The notes: generated from the sequence alone by a model not told the origin. A stretch of DNA of 36,780 nucleotides from Rhodospirillaceae bacterium (GCA_029267445.1 JAJUIU010000039.1:1-36780), one strand, 5' to 3'. Positions 7,810 to 14,662 are shown, numbered from the stretch's first letter. Numbers and translations are program-made.

Positions 7810-8724
7810 TCAGCGGCCGGGCAGGCCGTGGGTCAGCAGGGCGGGGCCGAGGGCGGCGCGGAGCTTGGCCAGTGCGCGCTGCTCGAGCTGGCGGACGCGG
7901 TCCTTGCTGATGCCCAGCTCCCGCCCGATGGCTTCGAAGGTCGGGGCGGAGTCGCCCAGATGCCGGGCGCGGATGATGTGCGCCTCCCGGTCCGGCAGCA
8001 GCTTCAACGCCTTCGCCAGCAGGCCGGTCCACAGGCCCTGGAGGCGCGTGTCGGCGACCATCTCCTCCGGCGAGGGGAGCGGGGTGGCCAGCCGCTCGCC
8101 GAACGTCTCCTCCCGCTCCGGCCCCGCGGTGGCGGAGCCGGGCGGGGGCGCATCCAGCGACAGGTCGGGGGCGGACAGGCGGCGGAGCATGGCCATGATC
8201 TCCGCCGCCGGGAGCCGGCCCTTCTCCATCAGCTTCGCCAACGGGGATTCGGGCTGCGGCTCGGCCGCCGCGTCGGCCTGATCCAGCTTGCGCAGGGAGA
8301 AGAAGAGGGCGCGGTGGGCGGCGGACTTGCCCAGCCGCACCAGCGACCAGGAACGCACCACATGCTCCTGCATCGCGGCGCGGATCCACCACATGGCGTA
8401 GGTGGACAGCCGGTTGTCGCGCTGCGGGTCGAACTTGCGGATCGCCTGGATCAGCCCGATCGTCCCCTCCTGCATCAGGTCCTGCAGCGAGGCGCCGTAG
8501 CGGCGGTAGACGCGCGCCAGCTTCACCACCATGCGGAGATGGGAGAGCACCAGACGCGCCTCCGCCATCCGGTCGCCGGCCCGGCAGCGCAGGGCGAGGT
8601 CGCGCTCCTCCTCCACGCTGAGGTAGGGCAGCCGGTGCGCCACGCCCTGGGTACCCGCGTTGGGCGTGACCGCATGGGGTGGACTGGCGTGAGAAGCGCC
8701 GCTGTCGAGCTGGCGGGGGTCCAT
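7810..8724 (-). CDS. rpoH: RpoH-type (sigma-32) RNA polymerase sigma factor
   Basis: A sigma-70 family factor of 304 residues without regions 1.1 or a non-conserved insert, the size of heat-shock sigma factors. Region 2 spans about 56-128 (EARLVLSHLRMVVKLAR, DLMQEGTIGLIQA, LSTYAMWWIRAAM), and the region 4 helix-turn-helix is at about 255-295. Between them, HRALFFSLRK at 137-146 occupies the place of the RpoH box, normally QRKLFFNLR, so the factor is RpoH-like with a degenerate box. Alphaproteobacteria often carry two RpoH paralogues and this looks like the more divergent kind (inference). The ATG is preceded by AGGA. The 273-base region to the divergent tetR-like gene holds a GTTACC/GGTAAC inverted pair at 8850-8881 but no clear promoter. 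Confidence 0.88.
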   Translation of the reverse strand: MDPRQLDSGASHASPPHAVTPNAGTQGVAHRLPYLSVEEERDLALRCRAGDRMAEARLVLSHLRMVVKLARVYRRYGASLQDLMQEGTIGLIQAIRKFDPQRDNRLSTYAMWWIRAAMQEHVVRSWSLVRLGKSAAHRALFFSLRKLDQADAAAEPQPESPLAKLMEKGRLPAAEIMAMLRRLSAPDLSLDAPPPGSATAGPEREETFGERLATPLPSPEEMVADTRLQGLWTGLLAKALKLLPDREAHIIRARHLGDSAPTFEAIGRELGISKDRVRQLEQRALAKLRAALGPALLTHGLPGR

Positions 8725-8967
8725 GCGGACGTCCTGCTTTTGCTGCGGGTGGGGGCTGCTGTTGGGGGCTGCCGCTGGGTGGATGCGTCGGTGAGTGAAA
8801 TATCCTTGGGGGCCATGCGCCGCAAGGTCAACCCGGGAACACAGATGCCGTTACCGCGACACGCGCGCGGGCCGGGGTAACACCATCCGCGACCTTTCCC
8901 CGCACGCGCCGCTGTGGTCGTATACGCCGGAAAGTCCCATCTCCGCTCGAACGGACAACCACCAAGG

Positions 8968-8982
8968 GGCCACCAAGTGGCC
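8968..8982. promoter_or_regulatory. 15-bp palindrome just upstream of the TetR-like gene
   Basis: GGCCAC-CAA-GTGGCC is a perfect inverted repeat ending 15 bases before the ATG of the TetR-like gene and abutting its ribosome-binding site. Position and symmetry fit an autoregulatory operator, but the site is short and GC-rich, so chance is possible. Confidence 0.3.
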
Positions 8983-8997
8983 GGCAGGGGGCGAACC

Positions 8998-9603
8998 ATG
9001 GCGAGGAAAATCGATCCCGTGCAACGCATCGTCGACGCGGCCATGGCGCTGGCGGCGGAGAAGGGCTGGCGGACCACGACGCTGGCCGACATCGCCGAGC
9101 GCGCGGGCATGTCGCTGGCCGAGTTCTACCGCCACGTCTCGGGCCGGGCCGACATCATCGCCGCCCTGTCGCGCCTGACCGACGCCAAGGTGCTGGGCGG
9201 TGGCGTGGACATGGAGGAGAGGCCGCGCGACCGGCTGTTCGACGTGCTGATGCGCCGGTTCGACGCGCTGGCGCCCTACAAGGAGGGGCTGCGCGCCATC
9301 TGGACCGAGGCCCGCATGGACCCGCTGACGGCGCTGTCCGGACTGCCGCACCTGAAACGGTCCATGGGCTGGATGCTGGAGGCGGCGGGCGTGCATTCCA
9401 GCGGCTTCGCCGGCATGGTCCAGGTGCGCGGCCTCGCCGCCGTCTGGCTGTCGGTCCTGGACACCTGGTTCCAGGACGACAGCGAGGATCTGGCCAAGAC
9501 CATGGCCGCCCTGGACAGCAGGCTTAGACAGGCGGAGGAGCTGTGGGCGTCGGTCCGCCGCCCGTTCGGGGCGTTCCGCCGCCCGGAAGCGCCAGCGGCT
9601 TGA
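8998..9603 (+). CDS. TetR-like / COQ9-like helix-turn-helix protein
   Basis: A 201-residue protein with an N-terminal TetR-type DNA-binding domain (residues 8-52). The TTTLADIAERAGMSLAEFYRHVS stretch at about 26-48 contains the helix-turn-helix. The C-terminal half, with a tryptophan-rich VWLSVLDTWFQDDSEDLAKTMAALDSRL-like segment near 155-180, resembles the C-terminal region of COQ9, a TetR-fold ubiquinone-synthesis protein. It could therefore be a transcription factor or a lipid-binding COQ9-like protein; the well-formed HTH favours a regulator. The ATG is chosen because AGGGGG lies seven bases upstream and the family starts MARK. It stands divergent from rpoH and 139 bases upstream of the phasin gene. 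Confidence 0.8.
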   Translation: MARKIDPVQRIVDAAMALAAEKGWRTTTLADIAERAGMSLAEFYRHVSGRADIIAALSRLTDAKVLGGGVDMEERPRDRLFDVLMRRFDALAPYKEGLRAIWTEARMDPLTALSGLPHLKRSMGWMLEAAGVHSSGFAGMVQVRGLAAVWLSVLDTWFQDDSEDLAKTMAALDSRLRQAEELWASVRRPFGAFRRPEAPAA

Positions 9604-9616
9604 TAATTAACCCCTT

Positions 9617-9633
9617 TTTGTGCACTGCACAAA
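9617..9633. promoter_or_regulatory. Candidate PhaR-type operator (distal)
   Basis: TTTGTGCA-C-TGCACAAA is a perfect 8-bp-arm palindrome with a TGC-N3-GCA core, ending five bases upstream of the phasin -35 box. PhaR repressors of PHA genes in Alphaproteobacteria are reported to recognise TGC-rich inverted repeats of the type CTGC-N3-GCAG. Assignment to PhaR is by motif and location. Confidence 0.55.
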
Positions 9634-9638
9634 GAAGA

Positions 9639-9667
9639 TTGACGAAAAAAGTGGCAAAGTGCATGAT
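9639..9667 (+). promoter_or_regulatory. Sigma-70-like promoter for the phasin gene
   Basis: TTGACG (9639-9644), a 17-base A-rich spacer, then CATGAT (9662-9667), matching consensus at 5 and 4 of 6. The predicted start near 9674 gives a leader of about 70 bases. Two palindromes flank it, one just upstream of -35 and one just downstream of the start. The leader also carries a 15-base tandem duplication beginning ACAGTCCG (9698-9726). Confidence 0.6.
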
Positions 9668-9680
9668 GACGCCACGAAAT

Positions 9681-9695
9681 TGCTGCATCGCAGCA
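9681..9695. promoter_or_regulatory. Candidate PhaR-type operator (proximal)
   Basis: TGCTGC-ATC-GCAGCA is a perfect palindrome containing the exact CTGC-N3-GCAG pattern, placed a few bases downstream of the predicted phasin transcription start. A repressor bound here would block elongation or promoter escape. It shares the TGC-N3-GCA core with the distal site 64 bases away. Confidence 0.55.
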
Positions 9696-9742
9696 TCACA
9701 GTCCGCAACGTGACAGTCCGTAACCGCGCCGGGGAAACGCAC

Positions 9743-10216
9743 ATGGCCCAGACGAAGCCCCCGTTCATGGATTTCGACATGACGAAGTTCATGGACCCGA
9801 CCAAGTTCGCCGACATGACCAAGATGATGGTCGACTTCAAGATGCCCGGTGTCGACATGGAGGCGATGATCGCCGCCCAGCGGAAGAACATCGAGGCGGT
9901 CACCGCCGCGAACCAGCTGGCGTTCGAGGGCGTGCAGGCCGTGATGCGCCGGCAGGCCGAGATCCTGCGCCAGACGATGGAGGAGTCCTCCGCCGTGCTG
10001 AGCCAGATGATGGCCGCCGGTACCCCGGAGGACAAGATCGCCAAGCAGGCCGACATGGTGAAGGCCGCCTTCGAGAAGGCGCTTTCCAACATGAAGGAGC
10101 TGTCGGAGATGGTGGCGAAGTCCAACACCGAGGCCGCCGAGGTGCTCTCCAACCGCATGAAGGAGAGCCTGGAGGAGGTGAAGTCGGCCATGGCGAAGGC
10201 CATGCCGAAGAAGTGA
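9743..10216 (+). CDS. Phasin family protein (PHA granule surface)
   Basis: A 157-residue phasin of the alphaproteobacterial type. Such proteins coat polyhydroxyalkanoate granules, controlling their size and their access to synthase and depolymerase. The N-terminus is unusually rich in Met, Asp, Phe and Lys, with repeated D-x-T-K-F/M units at residues 12-40. The central part (45-130) is amphipathic helix with the common AQRKNIEAVTAANQ signature near 49-62, and the C-terminus is lysine-rich. The ATG follows GGGGAAACGCAC; upstream in-frame codons cover the operators and are non-coding. A strong terminator follows 50 bases downstream, so the gene is monocistronic. Confidence 0.92.
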   Translation: MAQTKPPFMDFDMTKFMDPTKFADMTKMMVDFKMPGVDMEAMIAAQRKNIEAVTAANQLAFEGVQAVMRRQAEILRQTMEESSAVLSQMMAAGTPEDKIAKQADMVKAAFEKALSNMKELSEMVAKSNTEAAEVLSNRMKESLEEVKSAMAKAMPKK

Positions 10217-10268
10217 TCCGCCGCTGGCGCCGCCGCCCGTGAGGGGCGGTGGACGCCGCGCATGCGAG

Positions 10269-10303
10269 AAAGGGCCGCACCCATCCGGGCGCGGCCCTTT
10301 TTT
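10269..10303 (+). terminator. Rho-independent terminator of the phasin gene
   Basis: A perfect 10-bp stem, AAAGGGCCGC (10269-10278) with GCGGCCCTTT (10291-10300), closes a 12-base loop and runs into a stretch of six T (10298-10303). It is the clearest intrinsic terminator in the window. Confidence 0.9.
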
Positions 10304-10405
10304 CGCGTTCACAGCCGGGACCGGCCGGGTCATGCTGGGGACTTGGCTGTTTGCCCAATCGGACAACACTCTGTTGAAGGCTCCTCGAACGACCGGGTGA
10401 CCGCG

Positions 10406-10879
10406 ATGCAGGCTGGCGCTGTGAAGACCAGGATGGCCGTCAGGCCTTGGATGAAAGCCGGGCTCGCCGCCCTGGTCGCCGCCCCGCTGCTGTGGGCGGC
10501 GCCCGTCGCCCCCCCGGCCGCCGCGCAGGACGCGGCCAAGGCCCTGGACGGCATCTACACCGTGAACGGCCGCGACGTGGGGCGGGAGACCTACAAGGGT
10601 GTCGCGGAAATCCGCCGGAGCGGCCCGACCTACCAGATGGTCTGGCAGATCGGCCCGACCGCCTTCATCGGCACCGGCCTCTACGCCGAGGGTGTGCTGT
10701 CCGTGGCCTTCCGCGACGTGCATGGCCGGGTGCTGGGGCTGGGCGTCTATTCGCTGCAGGACGACAAGACGCTGGCCGGCGTCTTCACCTTCGTCGGGTC
10801 GGACAAGACCGGCTCGGAGATGCTGAGCCCGATGGAGGGCGGCACGCCGCCGCGGCCGCCGAAGCCCGAGAAGGACTGA
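10406..10879 (+). CDS. Exported protein of unknown function
   Basis: A 157-residue protein with a signal peptide: a basic start (VKTRMAVRPWMKAG), a hydrophobic core near 19-33 and an Ala-rich cleavage region ending AAA-QD near residue 41. The mature part, about 115 residues, is beta-rich with repeated glycine-aromatic patterns (GIYTVNGRDVG, YQMVWQIGPTAFIGTG, LGLGVYSLQD), and the tail is Pro/Lys-rich (PPRPPKPEKD). I do not recognise the family or a catalytic motif. The start is uncertain: ATGs at 10433 and 10451 would also leave a signal peptide, and no strong ribosome-binding site decides. It ends 13 bases from the convergent kinase gene. Confidence 0.72.
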   Translation: MQAGAVKTRMAVRPWMKAGLAALVAAPLLWAAPVAPPAAAQDAAKALDGIYTVNGRDVGRETYKGVAEIRRSGPTYQMVWQIGPTAFIGTGLYAEGVLSVAFRDVHGRVLGLGVYSLQDDKTLAGVFTFVGSDKTGSEMLSPMEGGTPPRPPKPEKD

Positions 10880-10892
10880 GGCGGCGGGGGCG

Positions 10893-12272
10893 TCACAGCG
10901 GCAGGCGGACCACGGCCTTCAGCCCGCCAAGCGCGCTGTCGCCCAGCACCACGTCGCCGCCATGGCCGCGCGCGATGTCGCGGGCGATGGTGAGGCCGAG
11001 GCCCACACCGCCGGTCGCGAGGTTGCGCGACGGTTCCAGCCGGTGGAACGGGCGGAACACCTCCTCCCGCCGGGCGGCCGGGATGCCGGGCCCGTCATCC
11101 TCGATGGCGATCTCGATCGTCTCCGGCCCGACCGTCAGCCCGATGCGGACCCGCTTGCCGTAGCGCAGCCCGTTGGCGACGAGGTTGGTGAGGCAGCGCT
11201 TCATGGCGTTGGCCCGCAGCGGCAGTTCCGGCACCTCCGCGTCGCCGACGACGAGCTCGACCGCCGCCCCCTCCCGCCGGGCGTTGCCGGCGATCTCCCG
11301 CAGCAGCCGGTCGAGCTGGACGGGCTGCGGCGCCTCCGTCCCCTCGCCGCGGGCGAAGGCGAGATAGCCCTCGATCATGGTCTCCATCTCGACCACGTCG
11401 GCCTTCAGCTCCTCCACCTCCTGGCTGTCGGGCAGCATGGCGAGCTGGAGCCGCATGCGGGTCAGGGGCGTGCGCAGATCGTGGCTGACGCCGGCCAGCA
11501 TCTCCGTCCGCTGGCTGATCTGGCGCTGGATGCGGGCGCGCATCTGCAGGAAGGCGGCGGAGGCCTGCCGCACCTCGGCCGCCCCTTCCGGCTTGAAGCC
11601 CGGCGCGTCGCGCCCCTTGCCGAAGGCGTCGGCCGCCACCGCCAGCCGCCGGATGGGGCGGATCTGGTTGCGCATGAAGACGACGGCGATGGCGAAGAGG
11701 ACGGCGGAGCTGCCGACCATCCAGATGATGAAGAGGTAGCTGGTGAAGCTGAACAGGCGCCGCTCAGGGCTCATCACCGACAGGAGCCCGTCCTCCAGCT
11801 GTACCCGGATTTCGATCCATTCGCGGGCGACGTTGGTGTCGATCCGCCAGGGGCGCCGCACCCGCTCGTCGAGCGCCCTCGCCAGCGTGGTCTCCAGGAT
11901 GCCGCTGACCCGCTGCGGTTCGCGCGGCAGCGCCTCCCCCGGCAGCCACGTGATGTAGAGGTCCATGGTGCTGGCCGTGCGGGCCAGGGTGGCGGCGCGC
12001 TCCGCCTCCCCGTCGTCGTCGCGCAGCTCCTCGATCACCATGGCGATCTCGCCCGCCACCCCGAAGGCCAGGCGCTTGGTCAGCTCCTCCCAGTGCCGGT
12101 CGTAGAACCAGTAAGTCGCCATGAGCTGGGCCAGCACGACCGGTGTGACCATGATCATCAGCGACCGGCCGAACAGGGTGCGCGGCAGGAACCGCTTCAT
12201 CCAGCGGAAGGGGCGGGGCCGGCGGCGCCAGAGGTCCGTGGCGGGGCCACCCAGGGCGTCGGGGGCGGCCAT
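10893..12272 (-). CDS. EnvZ-type sensor histidine kinase
   Basis: A 459-residue membrane kinase forming a two-component system with the upstream OmpR-type regulator; its ATG follows the regulator's stop after one base (TGACATG), so translation is coupled. It has transmembrane helix 1 (about 36-56), a periplasmic sensor of some 120 residues, helix 2 (178-200), HAMP (201-252) and an H box with phosphoacceptor His264 in GVSHDLRTPLTRMRL. The N box is NLVANGLRYG (363-372), followed by DDGPGIP (392-398) and GVGLGLTIA (422-430). The architecture and H box are EnvZ-like. The first 25 residues are Pro/Arg-rich; a start at Met25 (MKRFLPRTLFGRSL) is possible but would lose the coupling. The stimulus cannot be predicted. 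Confidence 0.92.
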   Translation of the reverse strand: MAAPDALGGPATDLWRRRPRPFRWMKRFLPRTLFGRSLMIMVTPVVLAQLMATYWFYDRHWEELTKRLAFGVAGEIAMVIEELRDDDGEAERAATLARTASTMDLYITWLPGEALPREPQRVSGILETTLARALDERVRRPWRIDTNVAREWIEIRVQLEDGLLSVMSPERRLFSFTSYLFIIWMVGSSAVLFAIAVVFMRNQIRPIRRLAVAADAFGKGRDAPGFKPEGAAEVRQASAAFLQMRARIQRQISQRTEMLAGVSHDLRTPLTRMRLQLAMLPDSQEVEELKADVVEMETMIEGYLAFARGEGTEAPQPVQLDRLLREIAGNARREGAAVELVVGDAEVPELPLRANAMKRCLTNLVANGLRYGKRVRIGLTVGPETIEIAIEDDGPGIPAARREEVFRPFHRLEPSRNLATGGVGLGLTIARDIARGHGGDVVLGDSALGGLKAVVRLPL

Positions 12273-12273
12273 G

Positions 12274-12969
12274 TCAGTCCGGCCTCAGCACATAGCCCTC
12301 GCCGCGCACGGTCTGGAGATAGCGCGGCAGGCGTGGATCGTCCTCCAGCTTGCGCCGCAGGCGGGTGACCTGCACGTCGATGGTGCGGGCGTTGTTGCCG
12401 TCCACCCCCGCCTTCTCCACCAGCGCCTCGCGGGTGAAGACGGTGCCGGGGTTGGCGGCCAGCACCTTGAGCAGGGCCGCCTCCGCCGTGGTCAGGCGCA
12501 CGACCTCCGCCCCGGATTCGGCACCGGCGCGCAGCTCTTCCCGCTGGGGGTCGAACAGCCAGCGGCCCAGCCGCATCTCCGCCGGCGGCGGGGCGGGGGA
12601 CTTGGGCAGGCGGCGCAGGATGGAGTGCAGCCGCAGCACCAGCTCGCGCGGCTCGAACGGCTTGGCGAGGTAATCGTCCGCCCCGGCCTCCAGCCCGGCG
12701 ATGCGGTCGTCCGGGTCGCCGCGCGCGGTCAGCAGCAGGATGGGGATGCGGCCCTTGAGCCCCCGCGTGAGATCGAGCCCGCTTTCGCCCGGCATCATCA
12801 CGTCCAGGATCATCAGGTCGAAGGACAGGGCCTCCAGCTTCGCCCGCGCGTCGGCGGCGTCGGCCGCCGTGGTCACCAGGAAGCCGTTCTGGCCGAGATA
12901 GCGGCGCAGCGCGTCGCGCAGCCGCGTGTCGTCGTCGACCACCAGGATATGGGGCATGTCCTCCGTCAT
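12274..12969 (-). CDS. petR: OmpR/PetR-type response regulator
   Basis: A 231-residue response regulator. The receiver domain has Asp12-14, phosphoacceptor Asp56 (LDVMMPG), Thr81 (LTARG) and Lys103 (LAKPFEP), and a winged-helix DNA-binding domain lies at about 135-229, with NARTIDVQVTRLRRKLEDD the recognition region. In Rhodobacter capsulatus the MarR-like petP and OmpR-like petR genes are adjacent; here a MarR gene lies just upstream on the same strand, and the kinase just downstream. The symbol is assigned by this resemblance. The start MTEDMPHILVVDDD fits the family; an ATG at 12987 adds six residues, and neither has a good ribosome-binding site. Confidence 0.88.
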   Translation of the reverse strand: MTEDMPHILVVDDDTRLRDALRRYLGQNGFLVTTAADAADARAKLEALSFDLMILDVMMPGESGLDLTRGLKGRIPILLLTARGDPDDRIAGLEAGADDYLAKPFEPRELVLRLHSILRRLPKSPAPPPAEMRLGRWLFDPQREELRAGAESGAEVVRLTTAEAALLKVLAANPGTVFTREALVEKAGVDGNNARTIDVQVTRLRRKLEDDPRLPRYLQTVRGEGYVLRPD

Positions 12970-13030
12970 GGGGCGGGAGGATAGCATGGGTGGGCCCGTG
13001 TCTCGAATGGCTTGCGGTGTGGCGGCCTCG

Positions 13031-13127
13031 CCCTTCGACAGGCTCAGGGTGAGGCCGAGTGGGAAAGCCGGGCCTGATACGACATCGCCGCTGAAAGCAC
13101 AGCCCTCACCCTGAGCCTGTCGAAGGG
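13031..13127. repeat. Interspersed palindromic repeat, 24-bp inverted arms
   Basis: Arms CCCTTCGACAGGCTCAGGGT + GAGG (13031-13054) and their exact reverse complement (13104-13127) enclose 49 bases and could form a large stem-loop. The same sequence, more decayed, opens the window at 1-108, and similarity extends beyond the arm (GGCCGA..GGGA). It fits a REP/BIME-like mobile palindrome between the marR and response-regulator genes. No associated transposase is in the window. Confidence 0.85.
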
Positions 13128-13148
13128 GGAGGGCGGAAGCCCCGCCCG

Positions 13149-13652
13149 CTACCGCTTCCCGCCGGGGCCGCGCGGGGTGGGGAATTTGGCGCGGTCGATC
13201 TCGTCCATGATGCCGAGCATGACGGTGCGGAAGCCCTCCACCGCCTCCGCCCCGGCCGCGCGGTAGGCGCGGGCGATGCGGGCGCGCTGGGCGTCGGACA
13301 GCTGGCGCTCCAGCTCCTGGCCCTTGTCGGTGAGGGTCAGCAGGCGCTGGCGCCGGTCCTTGGTGCCGGGCCGCTGCTCCACATAGCCCTGCTCCATCAG
13401 CTCGCCCAGCACACGGCTCAGGCTCTGCTTGGTGATGCGCAGGATGGCCAGCAGCTCCGTCACGGTGGCGCCGGGATAGCGGCCGACGAAGTAGATGACC
13501 CGGTGGTGCGCCCGGCCCAGTCCGATTTTTCCGAGCATCGCGTCGGGTTCGGCGGTAAAGTCCCGGTACGCGTAGAACAGGAGTTCGATGCCCTGGCGGA
13601 GGTCCTCCTCACGCAGGAACAGGGGGTTCGGGCCGGTTTTTACGTCAGTCAT
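13149..13652 (-). CDS. petP: MarR-family transcriptional regulator (PetP-like)
   Basis: A 167-residue MarR protein. The helical dimerisation N-terminus contains LFYAYRDFTAEPD, the helix-turn-helix is near 65-90 (TVTELLAILRITKQSLSRVLGEL), and the wing carries the D-R-R-x-R-x-L motif at about 99-108 (KDRRQRLLTLT). It lies upstream of the OmpR-type regulator on the same strand, the petP-petR order of Rhodobacter; the symbol rests on that. About 180 bases holding the palindromic repeat separate the two genes, so co-transcription is not certain. It is divergent from ilvE, with an inverted repeat between them that may be its operator. Confidence 0.85.
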   Translation of the reverse strand: MTDVKTGPNPLFLREEDLRQGIELLFYAYRDFTAEPDAMLGKIGLGRAHHRVIYFVGRYPGATVTELLAILRITKQSLSRVLGELMEQGYVEQRPGTKDRRQRLLTLTDKGQELERQLSDAQRARIARAYRAAGAEAVEGFRTVMLGIMDEIDRAKFPTPRGPGGKR

Positions 13653-13653
13653 G

Positions 13654-13682
13654 TTGACTTATTTCGGAAAGATCGTTATGTC
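13654..13682 (+). promoter_or_regulatory. Candidate promoter for ilvE
   Basis: TTGACT (13654-13659), a 17-base spacer and TATGTC (13677-13682). The -35 is good and the -10 matches only at its first three positions. The -10 box falls inside the left arm of the inverted repeat described next, an arrangement expected for repression. Confidence 0.35.
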
Positions 13683-13704
13683 CGGTGCGTGTGGCCGGAC
13701 ATAA
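13676..13704. promoter_or_regulatory. 10-bp inverted repeat between marR and ilvE
   Basis: TTATGTCCGG (13676-13685) and CCGGACATAA (13695-13704) are perfect inverted arms separated by nine bases. They sit in the 85-base divergent region, between the start codons. MarR regulators usually bind such palindromes next to their own gene, so this is a natural operator for the MarR protein that would also control ilvE. That is inferred from position. Confidence 0.5.
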
Positions 13705-13737
13705 TCTGTCCCGCTCCTTCTGAGGAAACGACCCAAG

Positions 13738-14637
13738 ATGTCCATCATCCCCTTCCACGACCGCGACGGCGTCATCTGGTTCGACGGCGAGATGGTGCCG
13801 TGGCGCGACGCGAAGATCCATGTGCTGACCCATGGCCTGCACTACGGAAGCTGTGTATTCGAAGGGGAGCGGGTTTACAACGGCAGGGTCTTCAAGCTGA
13901 CCGAACATTCGGAGCGGCTGGTGAAGTCGGCCGAGCTGCTGGGCTTCAGGATTCCCTACACGGTGGCCGAGATCGACAAGGCCACCAACGACACGGTGAA
14001 GGCCGCCGGCCTGACCAACGCCTATGTCCGCCCGGTGGCGTGGCGCGGCAGCGAGATGATGGGCGTGTCGGCCCAGGCGAACACGATCCATCTGGCGATC
14101 GCCGTGTGGGAGTGGCCCAGCTATTTCTCGCCCGAGCTGCGGATGAAGGGCATCGCCCTGCAATGGTCGAAGTGGCGCCGCCCGGCGCCGGACACGGCCC
14201 CCACCGCGTCGAAGGCGGCCGGCCTCTACATGATCTGCACCATGTCCAAGCACGCGGCGGAGAACGAGGGCTTCCAGGACGCGCTGATGCTGGACTACCG
14301 CGGGCAGGTGGCGGAGGCGACGGGCGCCAACGTCTTCATCATCAAGGACGGCGTGATCCACACGCCCATCCCGGACTGCTTCCTGGACGGGATCACCCGG
14401 CGCACGGTGATCGACCTCGCCAAGCGGCGCGGCTATCAGGTGGTGGAACGGGCGATCTTCCCGGAGGAGCTGAAGGGCGCCACGGAGGTGTTCCTGACGG
14501 GGACGGCGGCGGAGGTGACGCCGGTGGGCCGCATCGGCGACCTGACCTTCACGCCGGGCGAGATCACGCGCACCCTGATGACCGATTACGACGCGCTGGT
14601 GAACGGCCGGCTGGAGGGGATGCGGGCGGCGGAGTAG
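13738..14637 (+). CDS. ilvE: Branched-chain amino acid aminotransferase
   Basis: Fold-type IV PLP enzyme (299 aa) carrying out the last step of valine, leucine and isoleucine synthesis and the first of their breakdown, with 2-oxoglutarate/glutamate as partner. The PLP lysine is Lys159 in TASKAAGLYM. Other landmarks are LTHGLHYGSCVFEG at 30-43, the RPVAWRG loop at 98-104, and EATGANVFI near 193-201 for cofactor binding. The ribosome-binding site TGAGGAAACG precedes the ATG. D-amino acid transaminase and 4-amino-4-deoxychorismate lyase share the fold, but the GLHYGSCVFEG and WEWPSYF segments are typical of BCAT group I. Confidence 0.95.
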   Translation: MSIIPFHDRDGVIWFDGEMVPWRDAKIHVLTHGLHYGSCVFEGERVYNGRVFKLTEHSERLVKSAELLGFRIPYTVAEIDKATNDTVKAAGLTNAYVRPVAWRGSEMMGVSAQANTIHLAIAVWEWPSYFSPELRMKGIALQWSKWRRPAPDTAPTASKAAGLYMICTMSKHAAENEGFQDALMLDYRGQVAEATGANVFIIKDGVIHTPIPDCFLDGITRRTVIDLAKRRGYQVVERAIFPEELKGATEVFLTGTAAEVTPVGRIGDLTFTPGEITRTLMTDYDALVNGRLEGMRAAE

Positions 14638-14662
14638 GGGGGCTTCCGAGCTCTCTCCCCGA

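Noticed and set aside
8798-8831. TTGACC and GATATT as an rpoH promoter on the minus strand
   Set aside because: The spacing is about 21 bases, too long for a sigma-70 promoter, and no heat-shock-type consensus was found.
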